A stretch of 64,000 nucleotides of DNA, from assembly GCF_023195835.1 (NCBI RefSeq), contig NZ_CP096199.1:372001-436000 (forward strand), in the 5' to 3' direction. Positions 9,089 through 18,216 of the stretch are shown piece by piece (within the stretch, counting starts at the first letter, position 1; each line of letters starts with the position of its first letter). The notes beneath the pieces were generated by a model. The model was not told the origin of the DNA, did not search any database, and saw only the letters and a program-made list of their open reading frames with translations. The stretch comes from Vibrio sinaloensis (lineage in GTDB: Bacteria > Pseudomonadota > Gammaproteobacteria > Enterobacterales > Vibrionaceae). A program made the position numbers and the translations under genes.

Positions 9089-9280
9089 ATGGACATCTGT
9101 CAGATCAAAAAAGGCATGCTGGTTGAGTGTCAGCAGGGGATTGGCAAGGTTTTGGTGGTAGATAGAGAAACTAATTGCGTGTTGATTGAAGAGCAATCAT
9201 CTCAGCAGCAAATGGCGGTCGATGTGCAAGAGCTTATCGACAACCCACAGCTCCATCAAGGCTGCGACCAGTATTACTAG
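9089..9280 (+). CDS. Small conserved-looking protein of unknown function (63 residues)
   Basis: This short gene has its own ribosome binding site (GAGGAG, 6 bases before ATG 9089) and its own terminator. Both features argue that it is real. A GTG two codons upstream overlaps that site and is less likely. The protein begins MDICQIKKGMLVECQQG and has the look of a small beta-barrel (GIGKVLVVDRETNCVLIEE). It ends in GCDQYY. I cannot name a family; soluble and cytoplasmic is all that can be said. Three cysteines are present. Confidence 0.6.
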   Translation: MDICQIKKGMLVECQQGIGKVLVVDRETNCVLIEEQSSQQQMAVDVQELIDNPQLHQGCDQYY

Positions 9281-9293
9281 ACGGTCACTGACC

Positions 9294-9322
9294 AAAAAAG
9301 CGAGCCTTGGCTCGCTTTTTTT
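9294..9322. terminator. Bidirectional terminator between the 63-residue gene and ridA
   Basis: AAAAAAGCGAGCC, TT and GGCTCGCTTTTTT form a symmetric stem with A and T tracts on both sides. It can therefore serve both converging genes. Confidence 0.9.
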
Positions 9323-9338
9323 ATTAGCGACAGCGTAT

Positions 9339-9728
9339 TTATTTACGCACCGCGATCGCTTCGATCTCAATGCCGACGTCCTTTGGCAGACGCGCTACCT
9401 CAACACAAGAGCGTGCAGGGTAGTTTGCAACTTGGTGCTCATCAAAGAACTTGCCGTAAACTTCGTTCACTGTACCAAAGTCATTGAGGTCTTTAACGAA
9501 TACCGTCATTTTGACGATGTCAGAAACCGTCAGGCCAGACGACTCGACAACGGCTTTTACGTTTTCTAGGGATTGACGAGCTTGCTCTGCGATATCGGCA
9601 GAGACTTCACCTGTGCTCGGGTTGACTGGGATTTGGCCAGAAGTCAAAACCATGTTGCCGAGGTCAACACCTTGTACATATGGGCCGATTGCTGCTGGTG
9701 CAGATTCTGTATGCAGGACTTTAGTCAT
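9339..9728 (-). CDS. ridA: RidA family enamine/imine deaminase
   Basis: The 129-residue protein is a RidA/YjgF member. These trimeric cytoplasmic enzymes hydrolyse the reactive 2-aminoacrylate and 2-aminocrotonate intermediates (their imine forms) released by PLP enzymes. Diagnostic segments are GPYVQGVDLGNMVLTSGQIPVNP, the NYPARSCVEVARLPKD loop bearing the key arginine, and the terminal GIEIEAIAV. It lies downstream of pyrBI on the same strand, the same order as in E. coli (pyrBI-yjgF). A hairpin at 9809-9830 may reduce read-through from pyrI. Confidence 0.95.
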   Translation of the reverse strand: MTKVLHTESAPAAIGPYVQGVDLGNMVLTSGQIPVNPSTGEVSADIAEQARQSLENVKAVVESSGLTVSDIVKMTVFVKDLNDFGTVNEVYGKFFDEHQVANYPARSCVEVARLPKDVGIEIEAIAVRK

Positions 9729-9808
9729 TGTTATGTTCCATCTGTTTTAGGTTAGCAGAATTTAGGTGGTCCAGTGTGCCGCGAATTATCAGGCGCGTAA
9801 AGCGATAA

Positions 9809-9830
9809 TCCCCGCCTCATCCAGCGGGGA
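9809..9830 (-). terminator. Weak hairpin between pyrI and ridA
   Basis: TCCCCGC and GCGGGGA arms enclose an 8-base loop, with no T tract following. It is probably an attenuating or processing hairpin rather than a full terminator. Confidence 0.4.
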
Positions 9831-9853
9831 CGAAAAGCTTCGCTGCAATCGGT

Positions 9854-10315
9854 CTAGCGTTCCGTTACGATCTCACGTGAGAAGACTTTTTCGCAGTATT
9901 TACACTTAAGGCGGATGTCTTGTTGTTTCTCAAACACCTTGAAGCTAGTTTCAACCGGTTCGTTGTGGCTAATACAGTTGCTGTTTGGGCATTCAAACAC
10001 GTTGTTGATCTGCTCTGGGAGTTCCAATGCCAGCTTTTTCACCACTTGATAGTCTTCTATCTGATTGACCGTTGCATGTGGCGCATACAGGGCCAGTTTG
10101 CTGGCTTGCTCTTCGCTGATAAACACATTTTCAATCTTGAGTAGGTCTTTGTGGCCGAGCGCAGATGACGGTAGGTTTAGCCCAACGGTGACCCGTTGCT
10201 GCGACTTGTGCATCGAAAACAGTTTTAGGACCTTGATGCCAATTTGTGCTGGGATGTGGTCAATAACGGTGCCGTTTTTGATCGCCTCTACCTGCAATTG
10301 AGTTTCTTTGTTCAT
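9854..10315 (-). CDS. pyrI: Aspartate carbamoyltransferase regulatory chain
   Basis: The 153-residue regulatory subunit binds CTP and ATP and gives allosteric control of the first pyrimidine-pathway step. It assembles with the catalytic trimers encoded by pyrB. The zinc-binding cysteines sit at residues 109, 114, 138 and 141, the positions of the E. coli protein, so the interface that holds catalytic chains together is intact. The N-terminal nucleotide domain carries [14 protein letters not shown]. It follows pyrB by 17 bases in one operon. Confidence 0.97.
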   Translation of the reverse strand: MNKETQLQVEAIKNGTVIDHIPAQIGIKVLKLFSMHKSQQRVTVGLNLPSSALGHKDLLKIENVFISEEQASKLALYAPHATVNQIEDYQVVKKLALELPEQINNVFECPNSNCISHNEPVETSFKVFEKQQDIRLKCKYCEKVFSREIVTER

Positions 10316-10332
10316 GGTGGTTTCTCCCTCGA

Positions 10333-11262
10333 TTACAGTGTTTGATTTAAAACCAGTGCCAGCAGCGCTTCACGAGCGTAAACGCCATTCTCTGCCTGCT
10401 GGAAATAGTAGGCGTGCGGTGTTTTGTCGACATCGACGGTAATTTCATCAACACGAGGAAGTGGATGCAACACTTTCAGGTTGTCGCGAGCGTCTTTTAG
10501 CAAGGCTCCGGTTAGAATGTAGGCCGATTTAATGTGGGCGTACTCTGATTCGTCAAAGCGCTCTTTCTGTACACGGGTCATGTACAGGATATCGAGCTCA
10601 GGCACCACGCTTTCCATATCGGTGTGTAGGCTGTAGGCAATGCCTGCCTCATCCAACTCTTCACAGATATAGTCAGGCATGGCTAGCGCTTCAGGCGCGA
10701 TAAAGTAGAAGCGGACATTGTTGAATTTGGCTAACGCTTGGGTCAACGAGTGCACGGTGCGGCCATATTTGAGATCGCCAACGAAGGCAACATTGAGATT
10801 ATCTAAGCGCCCTTGCGTTTCGGCGATAGAGAACAAATCGAGTAACGTCTGGGTTGGGTGCTGGTTAGCACCGTCACCGGCGTTGATCACAGGCACACCG
10901 TTTGAGAATTCAGAGGCGAGACGAGCGGCGCCCTCTTGTGGGTGACGCATCACAAAGGCATCGACATACGAGGAGATGACTTGGACTGAATCGGCGAGCG
11001 TCTCCCCTTTTTTGGCTAAAGAGGTATTGCCACCGTTATCAAAACCAATCACGCTACCGCCGATACGTTGAATCGCCGTTTCAAAAGAGAGGCGAGTACG
11101 GGTTGATGGTTCAAAGAAACAGCTCGCAATCACCTTATTCTTAATCAGTTCTGGCTTTTGCTCTGCTTTCAGTTCACCTGCCGTTTTGACAATCAACTCC
11201 AGCTCTGTGCGAGAGAGCTCCGGAATCGAGATAATGTGCTTATTGTAAAGCGTGTTTGTCAT
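10333..11262 (-). CDS. pyrB: Aspartate carbamoyltransferase catalytic chain
   Basis: The 309-residue cytoplasmic enzyme joins carbamoyl phosphate and aspartate to give carbamoyl aspartate. It has the carbamoyl-phosphate motif STRTRLSFE, the [10 protein letters not shown] segment and HPLPRVDEI near the C-terminus. The ATG at 11262 gives [13 protein letters not shown] and the normal length. The open frame continues upstream without a stop to 11421, but that extension runs through the attenuator hairpin and the pyrL leader gene in another frame, so it is not coding. Expression is probably set by UTP-sensitive attenuation at 11295-11321. Confidence 0.97.
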   Translation of the reverse strand: MTNTLYNKHIISIPELSRTELELIVKTAGELKAEQKPELIKNKVIASCFFEPSTRTRLSFETAIQRIGGSVIGFDNGGNTSLAKKGETLADSVQVISSYVDAFVMRHPQEGAARLASEFSNGVPVINAGDGANQHPTQTLLDLFSIAETQGRLDNLNVAFVGDLKYGRTVHSLTQALAKFNNVRFYFIAPEALAMPDYICEELDEAGIAYSLHTDMESVVPELDILYMTRVQKERFDESEYAHIKSAYILTGALLKDARDNLKVLHPLPRVDEITVDVDKTPHAYYFQQAENGVYAREALLALVLNQTL

Positions 11263-11294
11263 AATCATCTTCCCAGTCACGAATATTAGGCAAT

Positions 11295-11321
11295 AAAAAA
11301 GCCCCCCATAAAGGGAGGCTT
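11295..11321 (-). terminator. pyrBI attenuator
   Basis: On the minus strand GCCTCCC, TTTA and GGGGGGC form a stem with G-U pairs, followed by TTTTTTATT. It begins at the pyrL stop codon and ends about 33 bases before pyrB. This is the classical layout of pyrBI attenuation, where low UTP keeps a translating ribosome close to RNA polymerase and blocks the terminator. Confidence 0.85.
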
Positions 11322-11413
11322 CAAAAACAGATGGAAACAGTGAAATAACCAGCCAGTAAGCACATTGGCTTACCCAGTGTAATACGCTTTTTAGAGCACG
11401 AATTACGTGGCAT
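11321..11413 (-). CDS. pyrL: pyrBI operon leader peptide
   Basis: This 30-codon frame starts at ATG 11413 and stops at TGA 11321-11323, directly at the foot of the attenuator stem. GGAGG lies 10 bases upstream of the ATG. The peptide begins [15 protein letters not shown] and ends [10 protein letters not shown]; the last third is encoded by a T-rich stretch, the kind of sequence where RNA polymerase pauses when UTP is scarce. Position, stop placement and downstream terminator match pyrL of E. coli, although the peptide sequence is different. The peptide itself is probably not functional; its translation is the signal. Confidence 0.8.
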   Translation of the reverse strand: MPRNSCSKKRITLGKPMCLLAGYFTVSICF

Positions 11414-11444
11414 CGAGTCACTACCTCCAGACAAATTGCCGAGC

Positions 11445-11472
11445 ATTATACGCTGAAGTTTTGTTAACGCAA
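11445..11472 (-). promoter_or_regulatory. Promoter of the pyrL-pyrBI operon
   Basis: On the minus strand a TTGCGT -35 box (11472-11467) is separated by 16 bases from a perfect TATAAT -10 box (11450-11445). Transcription would begin about 25 bases before the pyrL start. Confidence 0.75.
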
Positions 11473-11513
11473 GCGATTACATCGAGCCTTTTACTGTCGA
11501 GTGACGCTGCGTT

Positions 11514-12518
11514 TTAGCTACCAAGTGTGGCCACCATCACAGCTTTGATGGTGTGCATGCGGTTCTCTGCTTGGTCAAAGACAATCGAGTGGTGCGATTC
11601 AAACACCTCTTCGGTGACTTCAAGGCCTTGCATGCCGTATTTCTCGGCCACTTGCTTACCAATCGTGGTTTCATCGTTGTGAAACGCCGGTAGGCAGTGC
11701 ATAAACTTCACTTGTGGATTGGCCGTTTTGGCGATGACGTCCATGTTCACTTGATAAGGTGTCATTTTCGCTACGCGTTCATCCCATGCCTCTGCTTCTT
11801 CACCCATCGAAACCCATACATCAGTGTATAGGTAGTCACACCCTTTTACGCCTTCTTCCACGTTTTCTGTGAGAGTCAGTTTGGCGCCTGTCTGCTTGGC
11901 GATCTGCTGACAAGTGGCCACCAGTTCTTGTTGTGGCCAAAACTCTTTTGGTGCGACAAGGCGAATGTCCATGCCCATTTTTGCAGCGCCCACCAACAGC
12001 GAGTTCCCCATGTTGTTACGTGCGTCACCTAGGTAAGCAAAGGCAATTTGATGTAATTGCTTGCCGCGGCCATGTTCGAGCATGGTTAGAAAATCAGCCA
12101 GAATTTGGGTCGGATGAAACTCGTCGGTTAAGCCATTCCATACCGGAACCCCTGCATGCGCCCCTAGCTCTTCGACAATCTCTTGACCAAAACCACGATA
12201 CTCGATGCCATCGTACATGCGGCCCAGAACCCGTGCGGTGTCTTTCATCGACTCTTTTGCACCGATTTGTGAGCCTGATGGTCCGATGTAAGAGACTTGA
12301 GCGCCCTGATCAAAAGCGGCCACTTCAAATGCGCAACGGGTTCGGGTTGAGGCTTTCTCAAAGATTAAGGCGATGTTTTTGCCGCTGAGCTTCTTTTGTT
12401 CGCTGCCCGCATACTTGGCTTTTTTTAGATCTGCAGAGAGATCGAGCAGGAATTGAATCTCCTTGGGCGAGAAATCCAACAGCTTGAGGAAGTTTCGGTT
12501 ACGTAGATTAAAGGCCAT
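11514..12518 (-). CDS. argF: Ornithine carbamoyltransferase
   Basis: The 334-residue cytoplasmic enzyme makes citrulline from ornithine and carbamoyl phosphate in arginine synthesis. The carbamoyl-phosphate motif is [13 protein letters not shown]. The [12 protein letters not shown] segment and the [14 protein letters not shown] catalytic loop distinguish it from aspartate carbamoyltransferase. The start [16 protein letters not shown] at 12518 has AAGGA 8 bases upstream. ARG boxes overlap the leader, so ArgR repression is expected. Its neighbour pyrB competes for the same substrate, and the two are separated by the pyrB promoter. Confidence 0.97.
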   Translation of the reverse strand: MAFNLRNRNFLKLLDFSPKEIQFLLDLSADLKKAKYAGSEQKKLSGKNIALIFEKASTRTRCAFEVAAFDQGAQVSYIGPSGSQIGAKESMKDTARVLGRMYDGIEYRGFGQEIVEELGAHAGVPVWNGLTDEFHPTQILADFLTMLEHGRGKQLHQIAFAYLGDARNNMGNSLLVGAAKMGMDIRLVAPKEFWPQQELVATCQQIAKQTGAKLTLTENVEEGVKGCDYLYTDVWVSMGEEAEAWDERVAKMTPYQVNMDVIAKTANPQVKFMHCLPAFHNDETTIGKQVAEKYGMQGLEVTEEVFESHHSIVFDQAENRMHTIKAVMVATLGS

Positions 12519-12527
12519 ACTCCAGTC

Positions 12528-12545
12528 CTTGAATGTTCATTCAGC
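12528..12545 (-). promoter_or_regulatory. ARG box (ArgR operator) of argF
   Basis: TGAAT-GTTC-ATTCA at 12530-12543 is a perfect match to the paired half-sites of the ARG box. A second, weaker copy, TGAATAGTTATTTT, lies at 12582-12595. The spacing is 52 bases, about five helical turns, which may suit cooperative hexamer binding. Confidence 0.75.
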
Positions 12546-12601
12546 TAATGGAGTTAGTTAAACATATTTAATTGCTGTTTGTGAATAGTTATTTTAATAA
12601 A

Positions 12602-12627
12602 GTGCCGAGATATGAATTATATCTCGG
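12602..12627 (-). terminator. Hairpin after the PIN-PhoH gene
   Basis: GCCGAGATAT and ATATCTCGGC form a 10-base perfect stem 10 bases past the stop, followed on the minus strand by ACTTTATT. It probably works as a terminator despite the interrupted T tract. Confidence 0.6.
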
Positions 12628-12636
12628 CAATAGTGA

Positions 12637-14013
12637 TTATAAATTCTCTTCTGCGTACTCTGCTAGGCGGCTGCGAACCACGCCGTTAAGGTGAATGTTA
12701 GCGCTGCCTTCAAAGTTCTTGAATCTCTCTACCATATAAGTCAACCCGGAGGTCACCGGCGTTAAGTAGTGGGAGTCAATCTGAGCCAAATTCCCCGAGC
12801 AGACAATTTTGGTCCCTTCGCCGCAGCGGGTAATGATGGTTTTGATCTGTGAGGCGGTAAGGTTTTGGCACTCATCAAGCAGAACAAACGCGTTTTGGAT
12901 TGAGCGACCGCGCATAAAATTTATCGATTTAAACTGAATATTGGCCTTATCGCAGATGTATTTGAGCGAGCCCTCTGTGCAATGATCATTTTTGTGCAGC
13001 GCTTCCAAGGTATCGGTCACAGCGGCTAACCAAGGCAGCATTTTTTCCTCTTCGCTGCCCGGCAAAAAGCCGATCGACTCACCGATATCGGGCGTGTTAC
13101 GAGTTACGATGATCTTGTCGAACATACTTTTTTCTATGGTTTGTTCTAATGCAGAGGCAAGAGCGAGTAAGGTTTTGCCGCTCCCCGCTGCGCCGGTGAG
13201 GATCACCAGATCAATATCTGGGTCGAGCAGGGCATCCAGAGCCATGCCTTGATAGATGTTTTTGGGTGTGATGTCCCAAGCGCGGCGGTGCATCATCCGC
13301 TCCCGGCTAAGGTCTTTGATGGTGATCGCTTCAGGTTCGATCTGTTCCACTCGCCCTGCGAAATCACTCTCCTCATCGATAATGTATTGATTAAGGTAAG
13401 TTGGCTCAAATGGCGCCCTATCAAGGGTGTGGTAGGTGTGACCGGCAAGCGTGCGGCTTTCGACATTTTGCACATTGCTCCAGAACTCACCTTCGATTTG
13501 CTGGAAACCTTTGGTCAGATATTGGACATCGTCAATTAACTGATCGGTGCGATAGTCTTCGACAAAGCGAACCCCTGCGCCTTTGGCTCGCAGCCGCATA
13601 TTGATGTCTTTGGTGACTAAGATGACTTCGCGCGGTGCGCGCTTGTTCTGTAAGTACAGCACGCCGTTGAGGATCCGGTTGTCACCGGCTTTATCGGCAA
13701 AGGCTTTGACAGTCTCCTGCAGTTCGAAGTCGGCCAAGATCGCAATGTGCCCTGTGCCGTCATGGTCTTTATTAATAGGGATGCCTTCTGATATTTCATC
13801 CGGTGTGGCGTCTTTGAACATGGCTTCTAGAGCTCGGATTGCAACTCGCGCGTCGCGGGCAACGTCACGTTTGCTGTCTTTGATGCGGTCGAGCTCTTCC
13901 AGCACTGTCATTGGAATCACAACGTCGTGTTCTTTGAAAGAGTAGATGGCGAGGGGTTCGTGAAGAAGAATGTTGGTGTCGAGAACAAATAGCTTCCGGT
14001 CGGTGTCACCCAT
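12637..14013 (-). CDS. PhoH family ATPase with N-terminal PIN domain (PhoH2-like)
   Basis: The 458-residue protein has two parts. Residues about 6-140 are a PIN nuclease domain, with FVLDTNILLHEP and later acidic residues (VLEELDRIKD, TKDINMRLRAK) that could bind metal. Residues about 250-455 are the PhoH P-loop ATPase, with Walker A GAAGSGKT and Walker B VLLDECQNL. This two-domain form is called PhoH2 and has been described as an RNA helicase-ribonuclease in other bacteria. AAGGAGA lies 6 bases before the ATG. The target RNA here is unknown. Both domains look intact. Confidence 0.9.
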   Translation of the reverse strand: MGDTDRKLFVLDTNILLHEPLAIYSFKEHDVVIPMTVLEELDRIKDSKRDVARDARVAIRALEAMFKDATPDEISEGIPINKDHDGTGHIAILADFELQETVKAFADKAGDNRILNGVLYLQNKRAPREVILVTKDINMRLRAKGAGVRFVEDYRTDQLIDDVQYLTKGFQQIEGEFWSNVQNVESRTLAGHTYHTLDRAPFEPTYLNQYIIDEESDFAGRVEQIEPEAITIKDLSRERMMHRRAWDITPKNIYQGMALDALLDPDIDLVILTGAAGSGKTLLALASALEQTIEKSMFDKIIVTRNTPDIGESIGFLPGSEEEKMLPWLAAVTDTLEALHKNDHCTEGSLKYICDKANIQFKSINFMRGRSIQNAFVLLDECQNLTASQIKTIITRCGEGTKIVCSGNLAQIDSHYLTPVTSGLTYMVERFKNFEGSANIHLNGVVRSRLAEYAEENL

Positions 14014-14475
14014 AAGCGTCTCCTTGCCGTTTTCGGCTTGCTTAGCCCCTCATACATAAGCATGAAGTGGCTTGCTGAGGTCGCTTGCAATGCTGTAGCC
14101 AGATCGCGGACGGTTTGACTACAAAATGCAAACCTATGTTGATCGTCATCCTAGTGAATGCATCTCTTGTGCCAGCCAGAAAGTTGACGGCTTGGCGAGC
14201 GCATTCACCTTAAAGTATAAGGTGGTTTCACCACGCTCTGGGTTAGAAATGCCATTGATTTCTTACACTTTGATGTCATCAGCAACTCAGGCAAAAAAAA
14301 GTGGCGTTTTGCGGTCTTTGTACGTGACCAATATCACAGCTTCAAGTAAGATTAGCGACCTTTTTTGACGCAAAGACTGACCTTTTTTTCCGCTTCAGTT
14401 GCCTTTCAACTTGCGTCAGAACAGCTAAGATTTATAGACCCATTTTCGAATCAAAATAGATGAGGTAGTCGATTC
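14014..14475. other. Gap between the PhoH2 gene and rapA
   Basis: This 462-base region lacks a gene I can support. An 80-codon frame (14126-14368, plus) has no ribosome binding site and an unfamiliar translation. The sequence carries an A9 run near 14294. The last 100 bases should contain the rapA promoter and its leader, but no clean -35/-10 pair stood out. A decayed gene is possible. Confidence 0.45.
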
Positions 14476-17382
14476 ATGACATTTGCTTTGGGCCAGCGCT
14501 GGATTAGCGATACAGAGGGTGATTTAGGGTTAGGAACTGTGGTGGCTGTTGATGCCCGTACCGTAACACTCATGTTTGCCGCATCTGAAGAGAACCGAGT
14601 TTATGCTCGTAATGACGCGCCGGTTACCCGAGTGACTTTTAATGTTGGTGATGTTATCGAAAGCCAACAAGGCTGGTCGCTGACCGTTGAGCAAGTGATC
14701 GAAGAACAAGGACTGTACACCTATTTAGGCACCCGAGAAGATAATGGTGAAGAGGTTGCGCTGCGAGAAATCATGCTCAGCAACCAGATCCGTTTTAATA
14801 AGCCGCAAGATAAACTCTATGCGGGGCAAATCGACCGAATGGACAACTTTGTGCTCCGTTATCGTGCATTGATGAACCAATATGAGCAGCATAAAAGCCC
14901 AATGCGTGGTTTGTGCGGCATGCGCGCGGGCCTGATCCCGCATCAGCTTTATATTGCCCATGAGGTTGGTCGTCGTCACGCGCCTCGCGTACTTTTGGCC
15001 GATGAAGTGGGTCTAGGTAAAACCATCGAAGCGGGCATGATCATTCACCAGCAGGTGCTGGCTGGGCGTGCCGAGCGCATCTTAATAGTGGTGCCAGAAA
15101 CATTGCAGCATCAGTGGCTGGTCGAAATGATGCGTCGCTTCAATCTGCATTTCTCTATTTTCGACGAAGAGCGCTGTATCGAAGCGTACGCCGATGCAGA
15201 CAACCCGTTTGATACTCAACAATACGTGCTGTGTTCACTCGACTTCTTACGTAAAAGCCGCAAACGCTTTGAACAAGCTTTAGAAGGTGAGTGGGATTTA
15301 TTGGTGGTCGATGAAGCGCACCATCTTGAATGGAGCGTCGATGCGCCAAGTCGTGAATATCAAGTGGTTGAAGGCTTAGCTCAGCGTACTCCTGGGGTAT
15401 TACTACTGACAGCCACGCCAGAGCAGTTAGGCCGAGAGAGCCACTTCGCCCGTTTGCGATTGCTCGATCCCGATCGCTTCTTTGACTACCAAGAGTTCGT
15501 TAAAGAAGAGCAGCAATATGCGCCGGTAGCCGATTCGGTGAGCGCTTTATTTTCTGGCAGTAAACTCGAAAATGCGGCCAAAAACCAAATCACCGAACTG
15601 CTGTCTGAGCAAGATGTTGAACCTCTGTTTCGCATTATCGAAAGTGACAGCGACGAAGAAGCCAAAGCGGTTGCCCGCCAGGAACTGATTGATAACTTGA
15701 TGGATCGTCATGGTACCGGGCGAGTGTTGTTCCGTAACACTCGTGCGGCAGTGAAAGGTTTCCCCAAGCGCAATGTTCATTTACTGCCGATGGCCATTCC
15801 TCAGCAATACACGACATCGATGCGTGTGTCGGGCATGATTGGCGGTAAAATGAGCCTTGAAGCGCGCGCACTGAAAAACCTTTACCCGGAAGAAGTCTTC
15901 CAGGAGTTTGAAGGAGAAGATGCGAGCTGGTGGCAGTTTGATAGCCGTGTAAACTGGTTGCTAGAAAAGATCAAAGAGAAGCGTAGCGAGAAGATCTTAG
16001 TTATCGCCTCGCGTGCAAGCACCGCATTACAGTTAGAGCAAGCGCTACGAGAGCGTGAGGGCATTCGTGCTACCGTGTTCCATGAGGGGATGTCGATTCT
16101 CGAACGCGATAAGGCGGCGGCTTACTTTGCTCAAGAAGAGGGCGGCGCGCAGGTGTTGATCTGTAGTGAAATCGGCTCTGAAGGTCGTAACTTCCAGTTC
16201 GCTAATCAGTTAGTGATGTTCGATTTGCCGTTTAATCCAGACTTGCTTGAACAGCGCATCGGCCGTTTGGATCGAATTGGCCAAAATCGAGATATCGACA
16301 TTCATGTTCCTTACCTAGAAGGTACCTCACAAGCGATCTTGGCACGTTGGTTTGATCAAGGCTTGAACGCGTTTGCTGAAACTTGTCCTACCGGCCGTGC
16401 CGTCTACGATCACTGTTCACAGCGCTTGATCGAGATGCTGGCATCCGGTGACAGTAGCGATCTTGAGGACGTGATTGCCGAGTCGGCGGCGATGAACAAA
16501 GCGCTTAAAACACAATTGGAACAAGGACGCGATCGCTTGCTGGAAATGCACTCTAATGGTGGTGAAAAAGCGCATGCGATTGTCGATAAAATCGCGGCGA
16601 CAGATGGCGACACCAACCTGGTCACGTTTGCTTTGAGCCTGTTTGATACCATTGGCCTAGATCAAGACGATAAAGGTGAGAACGCCTTGGTGGTGACCCC
16701 TTCGGAGCATATGTTGGTGCCAAGTTATCCGGGGCTACCGTATGAGGGAGCGACCATTACCTTTGACCGTGATACTGCGCTGTCACGTGAAGATATGCAC
16801 TTTATCAGTTGGGAGCACCCAATGATCCAAGGCGGGATCGACTTGCTGATGAGTGAAGGGGTAGGAACGGCGGCGGTATCGCTGCTAAAAAACAAAGCGC
16901 TACCGGTAGGCACTATGCTGCTTGAATTGATCTACAAAGTGGACGCTCAAGCACCGAAACGCAGCGGCATTAGCCGTTTCTTACCGACCACACCGATTCG
17001 TATTATGCTCGATGGCAAAGGTAATGACTTGTCTTCACAGGTTGAGTTTGAAAGCTTTAACCGCCAGTTGAGTCCGGTTGGGCGCCATATTGCCACTAAA
17101 CTGGTGGCGTCGGTGCAAAGCCAGGTTCATCAATTAATCGAAGCAGGTGACAAGCTCGTGGTTGAGAAGGTGGCAGCGATTCGCCACCAAGCACAGCAAG
17201 AGATGCAAGCGAGTTTGAACAGTGAGCTCGAGCGCTTACTCGCGCTGAAGGCCGTAAACCCAAATATCCGTGACGAAGAGATTGAGGTTATCGATGCGCA
17301 AATCAAACAGCTCACCGGTTACATCAACCAAGCGCAGTATCAGCTGGATTCACTGCGTATGATAGTTGTTAGTCATAACTAG
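14476..17382 (+). CDS. rapA: RNA polymerase-associated ATPase RapA (HepA)
   Basis: The 968-residue Swi2/Snf2 ATPase binds RNA polymerase and recycles it from stalled post-termination complexes. After two N-terminal Tudor-like domains come Walker A in [14 protein letters not shown] (about residues 174-187), the DEAH box in [10 protein letters not shown] (about 280-283), TATPEQLG, and the second helicase lobe ending with [11 protein letters not shown]. The length equals the E. coli protein. It is followed by rluA, the same neighbour as in E. coli. The start MTFALGQRW at 14476 is typical. Confidence 0.97.
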   Translation: MTFALGQRWISDTEGDLGLGTVVAVDARTVTLMFAASEENRVYARNDAPVTRVTFNVGDVIESQQGWSLTVEQVIEEQGLYTYLGTREDNGEEVALREIMLSNQIRFNKPQDKLYAGQIDRMDNFVLRYRALMNQYEQHKSPMRGLCGMRAGLIPHQLYIAHEVGRRHAPRVLLADEVGLGKTIEAGMIIHQQVLAGRAERILIVVPETLQHQWLVEMMRRFNLHFSIFDEERCIEAYADADNPFDTQQYVLCSLDFLRKSRKRFEQALEGEWDLLVVDEAHHLEWSVDAPSREYQVVEGLAQRTPGVLLLTATPEQLGRESHFARLRLLDPDRFFDYQEFVKEEQQYAPVADSVSALFSGSKLENAAKNQITELLSEQDVEPLFRIIESDSDEEAKAVARQELIDNLMDRHGTGRVLFRNTRAAVKGFPKRNVHLLPMAIPQQYTTSMRVSGMIGGKMSLEARALKNLYPEEVFQEFEGEDASWWQFDSRVNWLLEKIKEKRSEKILVIASRASTALQLEQALREREGIRATVFHEGMSILERDKAAAYFAQEEGGAQVLICSEIGSEGRNFQFANQLVMFDLPFNPDLLEQRIGRLDRIGQNRDIDIHVPYLEGTSQAILARWFDQGLNAFAETCPTGRAVYDHCSQRLIEMLASGDSSDLEDVIAESAAMNKALKTQLEQGRDRLLEMHSNGGEKAHAIVDKIAATDGDTNLVTFALSLFDTIGLDQDDKGENALVVTPSEHMLVPSYPGLPYEGATITFDRDTALSREDMHFISWEHPMIQGGIDLLMSEGVGTAAVSLLKNKALPVGTMLLELIYKVDAQAPKRSGISRFLPTTPIRIMLDGKGNDLSSQVEFESFNRQLSPVGRHIATKLVASVQSQVHQLIEAGDKLVVEKVAAIRHQAQQEMQASLNSELERLLALKAVNPNIRDEEIEVIDAQIKQLTGYINQAQYQLDSLRMIVVSHN

Positions 17383-17406
17383 TGATTAGACAGTAAGTCG
17401 TGGATT

Positions 17407-17432
17407 AAACCCAGCAATAGGCTGGGTTTTTA
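17407..17432 (+). terminator. Terminator between rapA and rluA
   Basis: AAACCCAGC, AATAG and GCTGGGTTT are followed by TTA, 25 bases after the rapA stop and 14 before rluA. Confidence 0.75.
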
Positions 17433-17445
17433 TTGGATAGAGATT

Positions 17446-18183
17446 ATGGCAATGACTGAGTACAACCCGCCTCGTGAACCTTGGGTTGATATCGTATTTG
17501 AAGATGAGCATATCTTGGTGGCCAATAAACCATCGGGATTATTATCAGTACCAGGCCGATTGGCAGAACACTATGACAGCTTGTGGTCGCGTTTGGTTGA
17601 ACGTTACCCGCAGATTCAAGTCGTGCATCGCCTTGATATGGACACCTCGGGCTTAATGTTGTTGGCCAAACACAAGCAAGCAGAGCGGGCACTGAAAAAA
17701 CAGTTTCAGTACCGTTTGACCCACAAGGTTTACTATGCACGTGTTTGGGGAGAGGTAAGCGGTGAGCAAGGAGAGGTTGACCTGCCGCTAATCTGCGATT
17801 GGGAGCGTCGTCCACGACAAAAAGTCTGCTTTGAGCACGGAAAACCTTCCAAGACCTTATATCAGGTCGTGAAACGTGAATCCTGTACCACCATTGTGCG
17901 CTTGTTGCCGATCACAGGGCGTTCGCATCAGTTACGAGTTCACATGCAAGCCTTAGGTCATCCGATTGTCGGCGATGAGTTTTATGCTCACCCGCAAGCG
18001 TATCAATATTCGCCTCGGTTGGCGCTGCATGCGGCGGAACTCAGTTTCTACCATCCACACAGCGAAGCATTGCAAAGTGCGTTTGTTGGGTGTGACTTCT
18101 ATCTTGAAGCGACGCCTATGGTCTTTAACTTTTTTGCGCCTGTGCCAGAATTGCCTGACTATAAAACGCTACCACAACCATAA
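17446..18183 (+). CDS. rluA: Dual-specificity 23S rRNA/tRNA pseudouridine synthase RluA
   Basis: The 245-residue enzyme isomerises uridine to pseudouridine in 23S rRNA (position 746 in E. coli numbering) and in position 32 of some tRNAs. The catalytic motif HRLDMDTSGLML contains the essential Asp. The family segments NKPSGLLSVPGR, TGRSHQLRVHMQALGHPIVGD and LALHAAEL are all present. It lacks an S4 domain, as RluA does. ATG codons at 17446 and 17452 are both possible. It follows rapA as in E. coli. Confidence 0.95.
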   Translation: MAMTEYNPPREPWVDIVFEDEHILVANKPSGLLSVPGRLAEHYDSLWSRLVERYPQIQVVHRLDMDTSGLMLLAKHKQAERALKKQFQYRLTHKVYYARVWGEVSGEQGEVDLPLICDWERRPRQKVCFEHGKPSKTLYQVVKRESCTTIVRLLPITGRSHQLRVHMQALGHPIVGDEFYAHPQAYQYSPRLALHAAELSFYHPHSEALQSAFVGCDFYLEATPMVFNFFAPVPELPDYKTLPQP

Positions 18184-18216
18184 TGGACCAATAAGGTAGC
18201 GACACGGAGGTGATTA

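Noticed and set aside
10333..11421. A 362-residue reading of pyrB starting with GTG at 11421
   Set aside because: The extra 53 codons run through the attenuator hairpin and overlap the pyrL leader in another frame; the normal start at 11262 gives the family length.
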